Shown: positions 1 to 7,796 of the stretch, piece by piece | How the letters are laid out: each line of letters opens with the position of its first letter | Numbering within the stretch: the stretch's first letter is position 1 | Origin: Promethearchaeota archaeon | GTDB lineage: Archaea > Asgardarchaeota > Lokiarchaeia > Sigyniarchaeales > SOKP01 | Direction of reading: 5' to 3' | DNA: 64,000 bases | Assembly: GCA_030599585.1 (NCBI GenBank) | Contig: JAUVNS010000013.1 | Coordinates: 62,001-126,000, forward strand | The notes under the pieces: model-generated | The model's input: only the letters and a program-made list of their open reading frames with translations | What the model was told of the DNA's origin: nothing | Databases searched by the model: none | Translations under genes and position numbers: made by a program

Positions 1-184
1 ATTGAATTATTTTACTTGGAGTATATATCTGCACTTTACTTAATTGACAAACCCCGCTACAACGACCACATTGATAGCACCTCTTTAAAAGATTTCTTAA
101 ATTGGGTTCGTAAATTTTATCTAAATATTCTAAAGTATCTCCAAATAACTTCTTTCTTTCAGCTTCTTTTTTTGTTTCTGTTAT
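1..184 (-). CDS. hdrC: HdrC-like heterodisulfide reductase subunit, N-terminal part (cut by window edge)
   Basis: The reverse strand encodes about 60 residues that run off the window. After a charged helical N-terminus comes a cluster of the form CYQCGRCSGVC followed by a Pro-Ser turn, which is the first [4Fe-4S] motif of HdrC. HdrC passes electrons between HdrA and HdrB. It is the last visible gene of the hdrA-vhuD-frhB operon, and the preceding FrhB-like gene stops at 198. The frame has no ATG, GTG or TTG after its upstream stop. The best start is ATA at 184-182, with a GAGGAG Shine-Dalgarno at 196-191 and a 6-base spacer. The family is clear from the motif. The start codon is inference, and a sequencing error is the alternative. 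The plus-strand ORF over this stretch is antisense shadow. Confidence 0.75.
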   Translation of the reverse strand, partial: MTETKKEAERKKLFGDTLEYLDKIYEPNLRNLLKRCYQCGRCSGVCQLSKVQIYTPSKIIQ

Positions 185-197
185 TGTACACTCCTCA

Positions 198-1310
198 CTA
201 GATTAAATTATTCATAAAGTCTTCCTTACGCTTGATTTTAGATTGAGAAAACTGAGATATCAACTCAATCATCTTATGTTTTTTGTTCGCATCTAAATCT
301 GCACAACTGATAATTCCACTTTCAAGAACTTGAGAAAATATCCTACTACCTTTTTCTGTTCGTGGAATAACAGTAGTGTATTTATCAGACGATCCTAAAC
401 CCCCAAATGATATATCCGCATAAATATTAGTAAAATCATCACAAGCGTTACAAGCTGGACGCATATATTTCTTCAAATGATTAAATGGAATATGGATAAT
501 TTTTTCCCCATTTCCATCGTCTTTTAATTTTAAAATAACGTCTTCTTTAATATTAATTTTTTTAATATCAGAAAATTTGATGTTAAAATCCTTCTCAAAC
601 CTTTCTAACTGTGATTTTTCAAAAAAAAAGTTTTCGTAGCAAAATAATCCAAGACAAATTTCTACATTTTCAGACGGAGTAACCCCAAGGTCTTGCATAC
701 ATCTAATTGTATAAAGTTGACAAGGAGTGCCTACTACAGCTAACTTTTTGAATTTATAATAATTTAATTCAGAAATTGAACTTGTATATGTAGAAAACTT
801 CTGGATTTCATCTAACTGTGGTGTAATATCTAACATAGTTCCAGAGGCCTTTAATAAATCATATTTACTATCAGCAAAAGTTGCTTCCCTTACAAAAGGG
901 GCATCTGTCTTAGAAACAATTGCACCATCAATCATTTTTTTTTCAATCATAAAATTAATTATTGAATTAACCACGCCACCATCAGTGCCATTTTCTAAAA
1001 AATTTTTATCTATAGCTTGGCAGGAATATATATCTTCATAATGCCCTATTGGCAAGGAAGAAAAATTAGTAAATTGGTATGTTTTATTGAGATCATCATC
1101 TAAAACATGGGTTTGTGGGCATATATAATAACAGATACCGCATTCAAGACACTTATCCTTATGAATGTATTCCGGAGGCAAGTAAGGGTCTATAAATCCT
1201 ATAACTTCGTATTCTGCTGCATTACAAAAAGACACACATCCTCCACATTCCTCACAAATGCCTCGATTGTGGACTTCCTCAATTAAATCCTGAAATGTTT
1301 TTAAACTCAT
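198..1310 (-). CDS. FrhB-like coenzyme F420 hydrogenase/dehydrogenase beta-family protein
   Basis: This 370-residue protein has an N-terminal two-cluster ferredoxin region (CEECGGCVSFC near residue 20 and CLECGICYYICP near residue 55). The FrhB body follows, with the GGVV motif, a TPCQ loop, and CNACDD plus the GGLGSSD region. FrhB-type proteins bind FAD and Fe-S clusters and exchange electrons with F420, ferredoxin or another partner. It starts with ATG 9 bases after the preceding FrhB-like gene and a GGAGAG sequence lies upstream, so the two are cotranscribed. Placement behind hdrA-vhuD suggests it is the electron input or output module of an Hdr complex. The electron partner cannot be read from the sequence. 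Family assignment is secure and the physiological role is inferred. Confidence 0.88.
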   Translation of the reverse strand: MSLKTFQDLIEEVHNRGICEECGGCVSFCNAAEYEVIGFIDPYLPPEYIHKDKCLECGICYYICPQTHVLDDDLNKTYQFTNFSSLPIGHYEDIYSCQAIDKNFLENGTDGGVVNSIINFMIEKKMIDGAIVSKTDAPFVREATFADSKYDLLKASGTMLDITPQLDEIQKFSTYTSSISELNYYKFKKLAVVGTPCQLYTIRCMQDLGVTPSENVEICLGLFCYENFFFEKSQLERFEKDFNIKFSDIKKINIKEDVILKLKDDGNGEKIIHIPFNHLKKYMRPACNACDDFTNIYADISFGGLGSSDKYTTVIPRTEKGSRIFSQVLESGIISCADLDANKKHKMIELISQFSQSKIKRKEDFMNNLI

Positions 1311-1319
1311 AAGTTTAAA

Positions 1320-2819
1320 TTAACTCTCCATCTTGTTTTGTTTTAAATTAATTGGTTTACATTTTTTTCTTTTTATTCCTGCAATTCTTTCGAGCAATCC
1401 CTGACCTGGTTTAACTTCTTTTAAACTTTTTGTTTCTATTAACCCAGCTCCAACAACATCATTAAATAACTTTTCGCCTTCTTTTGTTCGAGTTATAACG
1501 GAAGAAAATCCTGCTTGCGAACCAATTGACCCAACAGATATATCAGCATAATCAGAAGTTAAATCTTCACAAAAATGACAATTATCTCGGGCATAGGATT
1601 GGATTTCTTTCAGATCAACTTTTAATTCTTCTCCTGATGTTAAATTAATTATAAATTTACCTTTATCTATGTTCATTTTTGTTAATTCGTCAATCTCTTT
1701 ATCAAATTTATCTTTTATCAGCTCTATTATGTCTGAATAAGGGAATGACTCCATACAGAAAAGCCCTATTTTATATTTTATATTATCAAAAAATGGCAAC
1801 CCACTTGGAAATAAGGTGCCTTTCTCAATTGCTTTCATCATACAAGGAACACCCACAAAGGCTAAATTCTTATAATTTTTTGCTTTGTCAATAATATTCA
1901 AGGAAGGAGAATTTGCGTATTTAGTTCCTCCTGTTTTGTAAAGATCTTTAACATCATCTACAATAATAGGTTCAGGTCTCCATATATCTTTCGAATGTTG
2001 TACAGCTATAATTGCATCAACAATCTTCTTTTCTAAAAGGTACTCCAATATGGAAGTTACTACACCTCCATCTTGACGAACTTCCTTAATTTCATCTATA
2101 GTAGTAGAAGCTGTGTATGTATTTACATAAGCTCCAATCTTATCTGACCAAATCAAAGACTTATCTAATTTTTTAATACTTTTATATGCCTGATCTATTG
2201 AAAAGGATCTAGGACAAACTGAGAAACACAGACCACATTTCATACAAGCTTCGTTGTCGATATCAAGCGTATCTGCAGTTACTTCAATGGCATTTACGGG
2301 GCATACTGCCGAACACCAACCACATTGACAGCAAACACCAGCATTGAATACAATAGAGACTGGTTCAAAATATTGTTCAATCGGAAATTTTTTTGCTTGA
2401 TATCTATAAAAAAATTCCTTGACTTCTACTTCTTTTTCTTCTCCTTTAATTTTTTTTACAACCATTTTAGTCTTAACTTCTACATGCTCTTGAACAAATC
2501 CTTGCTCTTTTAGATAGATTACATCTCTTATTACATTATCAGCGGGAAAATCTTTGATTTCTTTAACAATTTCTTCTAGGAATAGCGGATTCCTATCTTT
2601 AAGCATCTCTAGTACTAGTTTTCGCTCTGTTTCAGCATCCACCATCGCATCTAGGATTTTGTAAAAGTCATTTTCTGAAAATTTACCAGCTTTCAATATT
2701 TCATCTTTAGCTTCAAAAACAGCTCTAACTTGAAAGTTCCCTGAAGCTTGATATGTGGCTTCCATTAAATCCTTGGGAGAAATTCCTTTAAATGAATTAT
2801 TATTTACAACTTGAACCAT
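1320..2819 (-). CDS. FrhB-like Fe-S flavoprotein with N-terminal winged-helix-like extension
   Basis: This 499-residue protein has the same FrhB body as its downstream neighbour but about 150 extra N-terminal residues. These are helical, then a short charged beta-like stretch ending in FFYRYQAKKF. That pattern, with the segment LVLEMLKDRNPLFLEEIV before it, resembles a winged-helix fold, but this is only a visual impression. The ferredoxin part (CCQCGWCSAVCP and CMKCGLCFSVCP) lies near residues 160-205. The FrhB domain follows with GGVVTS, GVPCM, the NCHFCEDLT cluster and SVGSIGS. It lies about 115 bases after vhuD in the same operon, and the SECIS-like element falls in that gap. Its likely role is flavin-dependent electron transfer with ferredoxin or F420. 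A soluble adaptor role for the extension is speculation. Confidence 0.85.
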   Translation of the reverse strand: MVQVVNNNSFKGISPKDLMEATYQASGNFQVRAVFEAKDEILKAGKFSENDFYKILDAMVDAETERKLVLEMLKDRNPLFLEEIVKEIKDFPADNVIRDVIYLKEQGFVQEHVEVKTKMVVKKIKGEEKEVEVKEFFYRYQAKKFPIEQYFEPVSIVFNAGVCCQCGWCSAVCPVNAIEVTADTLDIDNEACMKCGLCFSVCPRSFSIDQAYKSIKKLDKSLIWSDKIGAYVNTYTASTTIDEIKEVRQDGGVVTSILEYLLEKKIVDAIIAVQHSKDIWRPEPIIVDDVKDLYKTGGTKYANSPSLNIIDKAKNYKNLAFVGVPCMMKAIEKGTLFPSGLPFFDNIKYKIGLFCMESFPYSDIIELIKDKFDKEIDELTKMNIDKGKFIINLTSGEELKVDLKEIQSYARDNCHFCEDLTSDYADISVGSIGSQAGFSSVITRTKEGEKLFNDVVGAGLIETKSLKEVKPGQGLLERIAGIKRKKCKPINLKQNKMES

Positions 2820-2880
2820 ATTTCGCTCATTTACTTTATTATTTACATTATTTTTTATTATTTAATAAAAATATTGTTAA

Positions 2881-2950
2881 ACTCCTATTCCTTCGCAAGG
2901 TAAGTCATCCTATAACTAGTATTTGATTATAGGATTCATCCTACAGGAGT
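2881..2950 (-). promoter_or_regulatory. SECIS-like selenocysteine insertion element overlapping the vhuD stop codon
   Basis: Read on the minus strand, AUGA lies at 2939-2936, and its UGA is also the vhuD stop codon. It is followed by a perfect 9-bp stem (2935-2927 with 2915-2907) and an 11-base loop at 2926-2916 that contains AAA. GA follows at 2906-2905. A lower helix pairs 2944-2940 (GUAGG) with 2904-2900 (CUUAC, one G-U). A further ACUCCU/AGGAGU pairing (2950-2945 with 2886-2881) brackets a small hairpin. The AUGA/GA quartet, the roughly 11-base distance to the AAA in the loop and the 3' position are the hallmarks of a eukaryotic SECIS. Similar elements are known from Lokiarchaeota. The structure is seen in the sequence and the function is inferred from the in-frame UGA codons upstream. 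Confidence 0.8.
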
Positions 2951-3388
2951 AATTACTTCTTGCTTTGCTTTTTCAACAACCATGGACTTTATCGGATTGG
3001 GTCCAGACCGTTTGATTTTTTCGTAAGCATCTTCTACGCTTTTAACTAGTTTGTCGGCTTCTGCCCCACTTAACCAGTACATGTTAATTCTTTGGTTTCC
3101 GTAACCCCGAGAATCCAATATTCTATTAGCTAAATCAACATGTCTTTGAGCATTAAAATTGCCTTGCTTGAACTCACATTCATTTGGTCGTCATCCAACA
3201 ATCATAACTCCGTCAGCTCCCGATTTAATTCCGTATAAGATATGTCTTACATTGACTCTTCCAGTACATTTAACTTTTATGATCTTTACTGATGTCGTAT
3301 ATTTCATTCGAGAAACTCCAGCCAGATCAGCAGCAGAATACCCTCATTTCAAACAGGCAAACATCAGAATTTTCAAGTTATTCTCCAT
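2936..3388 (-). CDS. vhuD: VhuD/MvhD-type electron-transfer subunit, selenoprotein with two Sec
   Basis: This subunit passes electrons from a hydrogenase or FrhB module to HdrA through a [2Fe-2S] cluster. The 150-residue frame starts at ATG 3388, with GAAGGAGG just upstream overlapping the end of hdrA, and reads through two UGA codons. The first, at 3346-3344 (residue 15), falls in CLKU, where the family has CNWC. The second, at 3193-3191 (residue 66), falls in IVGU-RPNECEF, where the family has AGCHPGDCHY. The body GYSAADLAGVSR, CTGRV and GADGVM is typical MvhD. Conventional gene calling would keep only the last 60 residues. Two Sec residues at these sites match methanogen VhuD. The alternative, a doubly broken pseudogene, is unlikely because the frame is otherwise intact and a SECIS follows. 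Confidence 0.9.
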
Positions 3389-3393
3389 TTTCT

Positions 3394-5334
3394 TTAGCCT
3401 CCTTCTAATATCCCGTCAATTTCAGTAAATAATTGATGATCTCTAAAGTATCTAATATCTATTGCGTTAGTTGGACAACAAGAAGCGCAGATTCCGCACC
3501 CATCGCAATTAATTTCGTCAACAATTGCTTTTTCTTCGTCAACAACAGTAATCGCATTTTTCGGGCATGCTTTTTCACATCTCCTACAAGCAATACAGAT
3601 CTCATTAGAAACTTCAGCAATTATTAGCTCTATTTCTACTTCCCCAGGAGCGGTTAATTCAGCTACCTTACTTGCGGCCGCTCTAGCTTGAGAAACTGAA
3701 TATGCGATATCCTTTGGACCCTGAGCAAATCCGGCAATGAAAATACCCTTTGTTTTGGTTTCTTGTGGCATTAAACCAAAGTGAGACTCCGTTAAGAAAC
3801 CATTACGATCAGCGTCTAAGCTTAAAATCTTAGAAATCTGCGCGGTACCCTTTGAAGGCAACGCAGCAGTAGATAAGACTACTAAATCCGCGCTAATTTT
3901 AATGATTTCGTCGGTTAAAGACGAATACACTCGGATATTTACGTTTTTAGTCTTTGGATCTTCAGAAAATTCGCCAACTTTTCCCCGAATCATTCTGATA
4001 TCCGACTGCTTAGCCCTTTGATAATATTCTTCGAAGCCTTTTTCGTTAGTTCTCATGTCAATATAACAGATGGTAATGTTCGCGTTAGGGAATTCTTCTT
4101 TAAGTAATTTACCGTTTTTTAGAGCTAACATGCAACAAACGCCGCTACAATATGGTCTTTCTGTGTCACGACTTCCTACACATTGAATAAACACAATTTC
4201 TTCGGGTTCCTTAGCGTCTGAAATTCTGTGAACATTTCCTTCTAAAGGTCCATTTGGAGATAGAATCCTTTCAAGTTGGGGTTGAGTAATAACATTTTCA
4301 AACTTTCCGTATCCATACTCTCCGTATGGTTCATAAATATCCCACCCTGTCGCTACGATAATTGATCCTACCTTAAATGTGACTTCTTCAGGCACTTGGC
4401 TAAAATCTATCGCATCTAATTCACAAGCTTCAACACAACTAAAGCATTCTACGCACACATCTCTGTTAATGTCATATAAGAAAGGAACGGCTTGTCCGAA
4501 AGCTATATCTATTGCTCTTCGTGGTCCTAAGTGTTCGTCAAAGTAATTTGAAGTGATAATGGGACAAACTTCTGTACAAGCCCCGCATCCATTACAGTCA
4601 TTGTTTACAAATCGTGGTTTCTTTTCCACGGTAATATTATAATTTCCAACATAACCATCAACTTTTTTCACTTCACTATAGCTTAATATTTCTATATTCT
4701 CATTTCGATTGACTTCGAGCATCACAGGGCCACAGATTCATATAGAACAGTCGTCGGTAGGGAATGTTCTATCTAATTGGGACATCCTCCCGCCTATTGT
4801 TGTTTTACTTTCAACAAGAAAAACTTTGATTCCTTCGTTTGCTAAGTCCAACGCAGCATTCATTCCAGCTATCCCCGCACCCACAATTAGAGTGGCTTTT
4901 TCAACGGGAACTGTTCTCACTGGAACAGCTTTTAATGTTTTTGCTCTATTTATTCCACTATTAACCAAAGTTTTAGCTTTTTTTAACGCTTCTTCCTTAT
5001 CTTCTGTACACCAAGCACAATGTTCTCTTACATTGACCATTTGAAAATGATAAGGGTTTAAATCCGTTTTGGCGAGAGATCCTCTGTAAATTGGTTCGTG
5101 AGTTCGAGGAGTTCAAGCGGAAGCAACAATACAATCTAAATTTTTCTCATTTATATCATTTATGATTTCTTGTTGTCCACTTTCAGTTCAAAGGAACGGA
5201 TGGGTTTTAGATATCACAACATCATCCAAATCTTTTGCAAATTCGACGAGTTTATCGCAATCTACTTTTCTTTTTATGTTGATTCCTCACTGGCAAGCAT
5301 AGTATCCAATCCGATGATTTTCAGATTTTTCCAT
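3394..5334 (-). CDS. hdrA: HdrA-like heterodisulfide reductase subunit A, selenoprotein with four Sec codons
   Basis: HdrA is the FAD subunit of the electron-bifurcating Hdr complex. The frame runs 646 residues from ATG 5334 to TAA 3394, the usual HdrA size, and reads through UGA at 5289-5287 (residue 16), 5190-5188 (49), 5115-5113 (74) and 4740-4738 (199). Each replaces a family cysteine: CHCG reads CQUG, MCS reads FLU, ASCSP reads ASAUTP, and DCSxC reads DCSIU. The FAD loop VGAGIAGMNAALDLA lies near residues 150-165, a ferredoxin insert (CNGCGACTEVCP, CVECFSC) follows, and two [4Fe-4S] motifs lie at the C-terminus. An in-frame TAA just before ATG 5334 fixes the start region. GAGGTGG lies upstream. 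The vhuD start follows 5 bases after the stop. Ordinary calling splits this gene into 100- and 443-residue pieces and loses the N-terminus. Confidence 0.9.
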
Positions 5335-5651
5335 TTTCTTTTATACTCCACCTCAATTGTTATAATTTTGTATTTTTTTTCCGTAGTAAATTAAATTTCG
5401 TTCTGTATCATTTTCTGACATTTTTGACCGAATTTGTGTCGGAAAATTTACTTTTATTAATGAATTTTTATTTAATTCACTATTTAAGTTAGTTTTTATG
5501 TGATATATTATATTGTTTTCTATTTAACCATATAAGAAAAAGGTAATAATCCAATTAATGAGAAGATCAAAAATAACTGATTCTTCGATCTAAGACATTA
5601 TATTGCTTCTAAATAAGAAAAGCGCTAGATTCACAACTTGTTAGTATTTAA
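5335..5651. promoter_or_regulatory. Intergenic leader of the hdrA operon with an inverted repeat
   Basis: This 317-base AT-rich stretch lies upstream of hdrA and holds no credible ORF. It contains an imperfect 10-base inverted repeat, TTTTCTGACA at 5411-5420 and TGTCGGAAAA at 5436-5445, about 80-100 bases before the hdrA start. In RNA a competing shorter hairpin (CCGA/TCGG) can form within it. Several TATA-like AT stretches lie further upstream, but none can be chosen with confidence. The repeat could be an operator or a leader hairpin. It lacks the AUGA/GA pairing of a SECIS. Confidence 0.35.
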
Positions 5652-6794
5652 TTACACTGATTGAATTTGATTTACATTTGAGATTTCTTCTTCGCCTTCG
5701 AAAGAATTTGTTGATAGTTTTTCTAACTTTTCTATTTTTTTTTCTAGAAGTTCTATTCGATTAAAATTCGCAGCTAAGATTTTTCTTATAAGTTTATTTT
5801 CTGATATTGTAAACGCTCCAGCTTTTTTCCTGAAAAATTTATGTCTTTTATATGGTTCTGATCTTTTTAAAAGGTTTAACCGAATCATCCATTTAATAGC
5901 GGGCATTAAATGTTTTTTAGGACCAATTTTCCTTTTGACATCCTTATAGTAATCTTCAAGTGTATGTTTTTGGTATTTTAGGAGGTTTTGAGATTTTTTA
6001 GTATTCATAAAGCCACAATGGAAGTCTTTTTCAGCAAATCCTTCTTCTGGTAAAAAATTTCTTCCCAATCCAAAAAGCTCCATCATATCGTTAAGGTATT
6101 CTCTATAAGTTATTCGACATTCTTTTCCACCAGCTAAATTGAAGGTTTCACCCCATACCTCATCACACTCAATTGCATTGACTAAAGCTAATCCCACATC
6201 TTTAGTATCACAGATTTCTATAGAAGTATCTAAAGGCATGTGAAACATTAGAGGATCCATATTAAGCTTATCAATAGATGTTATGTAGGTTAATCTAAAT
6301 ATTGCGAAATCTACACCCGATTCTCTAATCAACTTTTCAGCAGTGATTTTGGTTATTGCATAATAATCTCCTTTGCTAGGGGCGAGGGGATCGGTAACTT
6401 CTATCATTGGATTGTATCGGCGATCTCCATAAACAGCTACCGAGGACGTGAATAGCAATTTTGGTTTGTGTAATTGTTTCTTCATAGAATCTAGGATATT
6501 TTTTGTGCCTTCAACATTTACAGATTCAGCCAATTCAGGATTACCATCTGCTAACGGTGGAATAATTGCGGCCAGATGGATTACAATATCTTGATTTTGT
6601 ACAGCAGTATTTACATCACTCCTATTTCTAAGGTCACCCCAAGTAATCTCTATTCTATTTTTGAATTTTTTAGCGATCTTTCTGTTTTTTCTGTTATAGA
6701 CTTCAAAAACTCTCACGCCATAATCTTTCTTTAGTAATTCCTTTAAAGTACTTAACCCTACATTTCCAAAAGCACCTGTTAATAATACATTCAT
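5652..6794 (-). CDS. NAD-dependent epimerase/dehydratase family protein (extended SDR)
   Basis: This 380-residue protein begins with the Rossmann glycine motif (LLTGAFGNVG) and shows the extended-SDR pattern. DLRN lies near residue 55, HLAA near 73, SVAVYG near 118, and the catalytic YxxxK as YYAITK near 145. Such enzymes act on nucleotide sugars or related alcohols with NAD(P). About 60-80 residues beyond the usual core end in a Lys/Glu-rich coiled-coil-like tail (residues 345-375), which is unusual. A good Shine-Dalgarno (AAGGAG) precedes the ATG. It is transcribed towards the hdrA leader and looks monocistronic. The substrate is unknown. Confidence 0.8.
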   Translation of the reverse strand: MNVLLTGAFGNVGLSTLKELLKKDYGVRVFEVYNRKNRKIAKKFKNRIEITWGDLRNRSDVNTAVQNQDIVIHLAAIIPPLADGNPELAESVNVEGTKNILDSMKKQLHKPKLLFTSSVAVYGDRRYNPMIEVTDPLAPSKGDYYAITKITAEKLIRESGVDFAIFRLTYITSIDKLNMDPLMFHMPLDTSIEICDTKDVGLALVNAIECDEVWGETFNLAGGKECRITYREYLNDMMELFGLGRNFLPEEGFAEKDFHCGFMNTKKSQNLLKYQKHTLEDYYKDVKRKIGPKKHLMPAIKWMIRLNLLKRSEPYKRHKFFRKKAGAFTISENKLIRKILAANFNRIELLEKKIEKLEKLSTNSFEGEEEISNVNQIQSV

Positions 6795-6932
6795 ACTAAT
6801 CTCCTTATTTAACTTATAATTTTGTTTTTCTTACCTAAACTGAAACAAAATCCCTACTATATAAGAATTAATCCTAACTAAATAGTTGAATGGTTGCGAT
6901 CGCAACATATAATAGATTATAGTTATTTTGCA

Positions 6933-6941
6933 ATTTATATA
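6933..6941 (+). promoter_or_regulatory. TATA-like promoter of the HTH regulator gene, short or absent leader
   Basis: TTTATATAG lies about 30 bases before ATG 6970, with no Shine-Dalgarno between. In archaea transcription starts about 25 bases after the TATA centre, so the mRNA would begin only a few bases before the start codon. This is an inference from spacing. Confidence 0.45.
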
Positions 6942-6969
6942 GCAAAATTAACATTGTAACTAAATTCTA

Positions 6970-7650
6970 ATGAAAATCATACGATTACAGATACCGGGCA
7001 ATTTTTTAGAACATATAGGGTTTGCTGATTTGTTTCAACATCTTGAATTTATAGAAATTTTAAATGCTTTCCAATACGACCAGAATCACTTCTTTGCTCT
7101 TCAGAGGATAAGGTTTAAACCGAATATAGTTAAGGATCTGGATGAATACATTAAGAAAAAATTTAATCCTCAATCTTTCCAGTTATTAAATCAGACTAGG
7201 GACGAAATTATTTGCATTATGAATCAGAATAAAACATCTGGATTCTTTCCGATTGTTGACTCAGGTCCATGGGCGTTTCTTTTTCCTATTCATGTTTCTC
7301 AAGAAGTTCTATTAATCAATATTATCTCTCAAAATGAATACGTCAATAAATTATTCGATGTTATTAATTCATTTACTGAGAAATATAAAATCATAGGAAT
7401 GACCGATTTGGATAAAATTGATGAAGTAGATCAAACTATTTGGAGATCCGCAATTCCTTTCCCTAAATTTACGAAAAGACAGCAAGAAGTAGCTTCATTC
7501 GCAGCAAAAAAAGGGTTCTTCAAAATTCCAAAAAAAATACGTGCAGCTCAAATTGCTAATCATTTTGGGATATCAGAATCAGCTGTTAATAGATTACTTA
7601 AATCAACAAGAAATCTGGCAATGGAATACTTTTTCGGAACTTTCCTATGA
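6970..7650 (+). CDS. Bat-type (HTH_10) transcriptional regulator
   Basis: The C-terminal third (residues about 160-226) has the bacterio-opsin-activator HTH pattern: FTKRQQEVASFAAKKGFF, then IRAAQIANHFGISESAVNRLLKS and a final hydrophobic helix. The 160-residue N-terminal part is a mixed alpha/beta region with no motif I recognise. It may be a sensor, and it contains one isolated Cys. Bat-like regulators control genes in response to light, oxygen or redox in other archaea. Here the target is unknown. It is divergent from the epimerase gene, so the 175-base gap at 6795-6969 carries both promoters. TGA is used as the normal stop, which argues against recoding of UGA as a sense codon genome-wide. 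Confidence 0.7.
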   Translation: MKIIRLQIPGNFLEHIGFADLFQHLEFIEILNAFQYDQNHFFALQRIRFKPNIVKDLDEYIKKKFNPQSFQLLNQTRDEIICIMNQNKTSGFFPIVDSGPWAFLFPIHVSQEVLLINIISQNEYVNKLFDVINSFTEKYKIIGMTDLDKIDEVDQTIWRSAIPFPKFTKRQQEVASFAAKKGFFKIPKKIRAAQIANHFGISESAVNRLLKSTRNLAMEYFFGTFL

Positions 7651-7796
7651 TTTTACATATGTTGATGAGTTTGAAGTAAGCACTCTGGATTTAGAGTATA
7701 ATTTATTTTGAAAATATTTTTATTAGCGTATAACCTAATAATTAAAATAATCAGATTTAATGTAAAAAGAAACTCAAAGGAAATTTCTAATTAATT

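Noticed and set aside
16-201. A plus-strand 61-residue ORF
   Set aside because: It is antisense to the hdrC cluster motif and has no recognisable product.
3394-5334. Reading the UGA codons as Trp (a code-4-type genome)
   Set aside because: Other genes in the window use TGA as a normal stop (for example at 7650, 11031 and 48908) and TGG for Trp, and all in-frame UGA codons in hdrA and vhuD fall at family cysteines.
2936-5334. hdrA and vhuD as pseudogenes with nonsense mutations
   Set aside because: All interruptions are UGA, none is UAA or UAG, no frameshift is needed, spacing and length match the families, and a SECIS-like element follows.
5411-5445. A second SECIS in the hdrA leader
   Set aside because: The inverted repeat lacks the AUGA and GA quartet and the AA in the loop.
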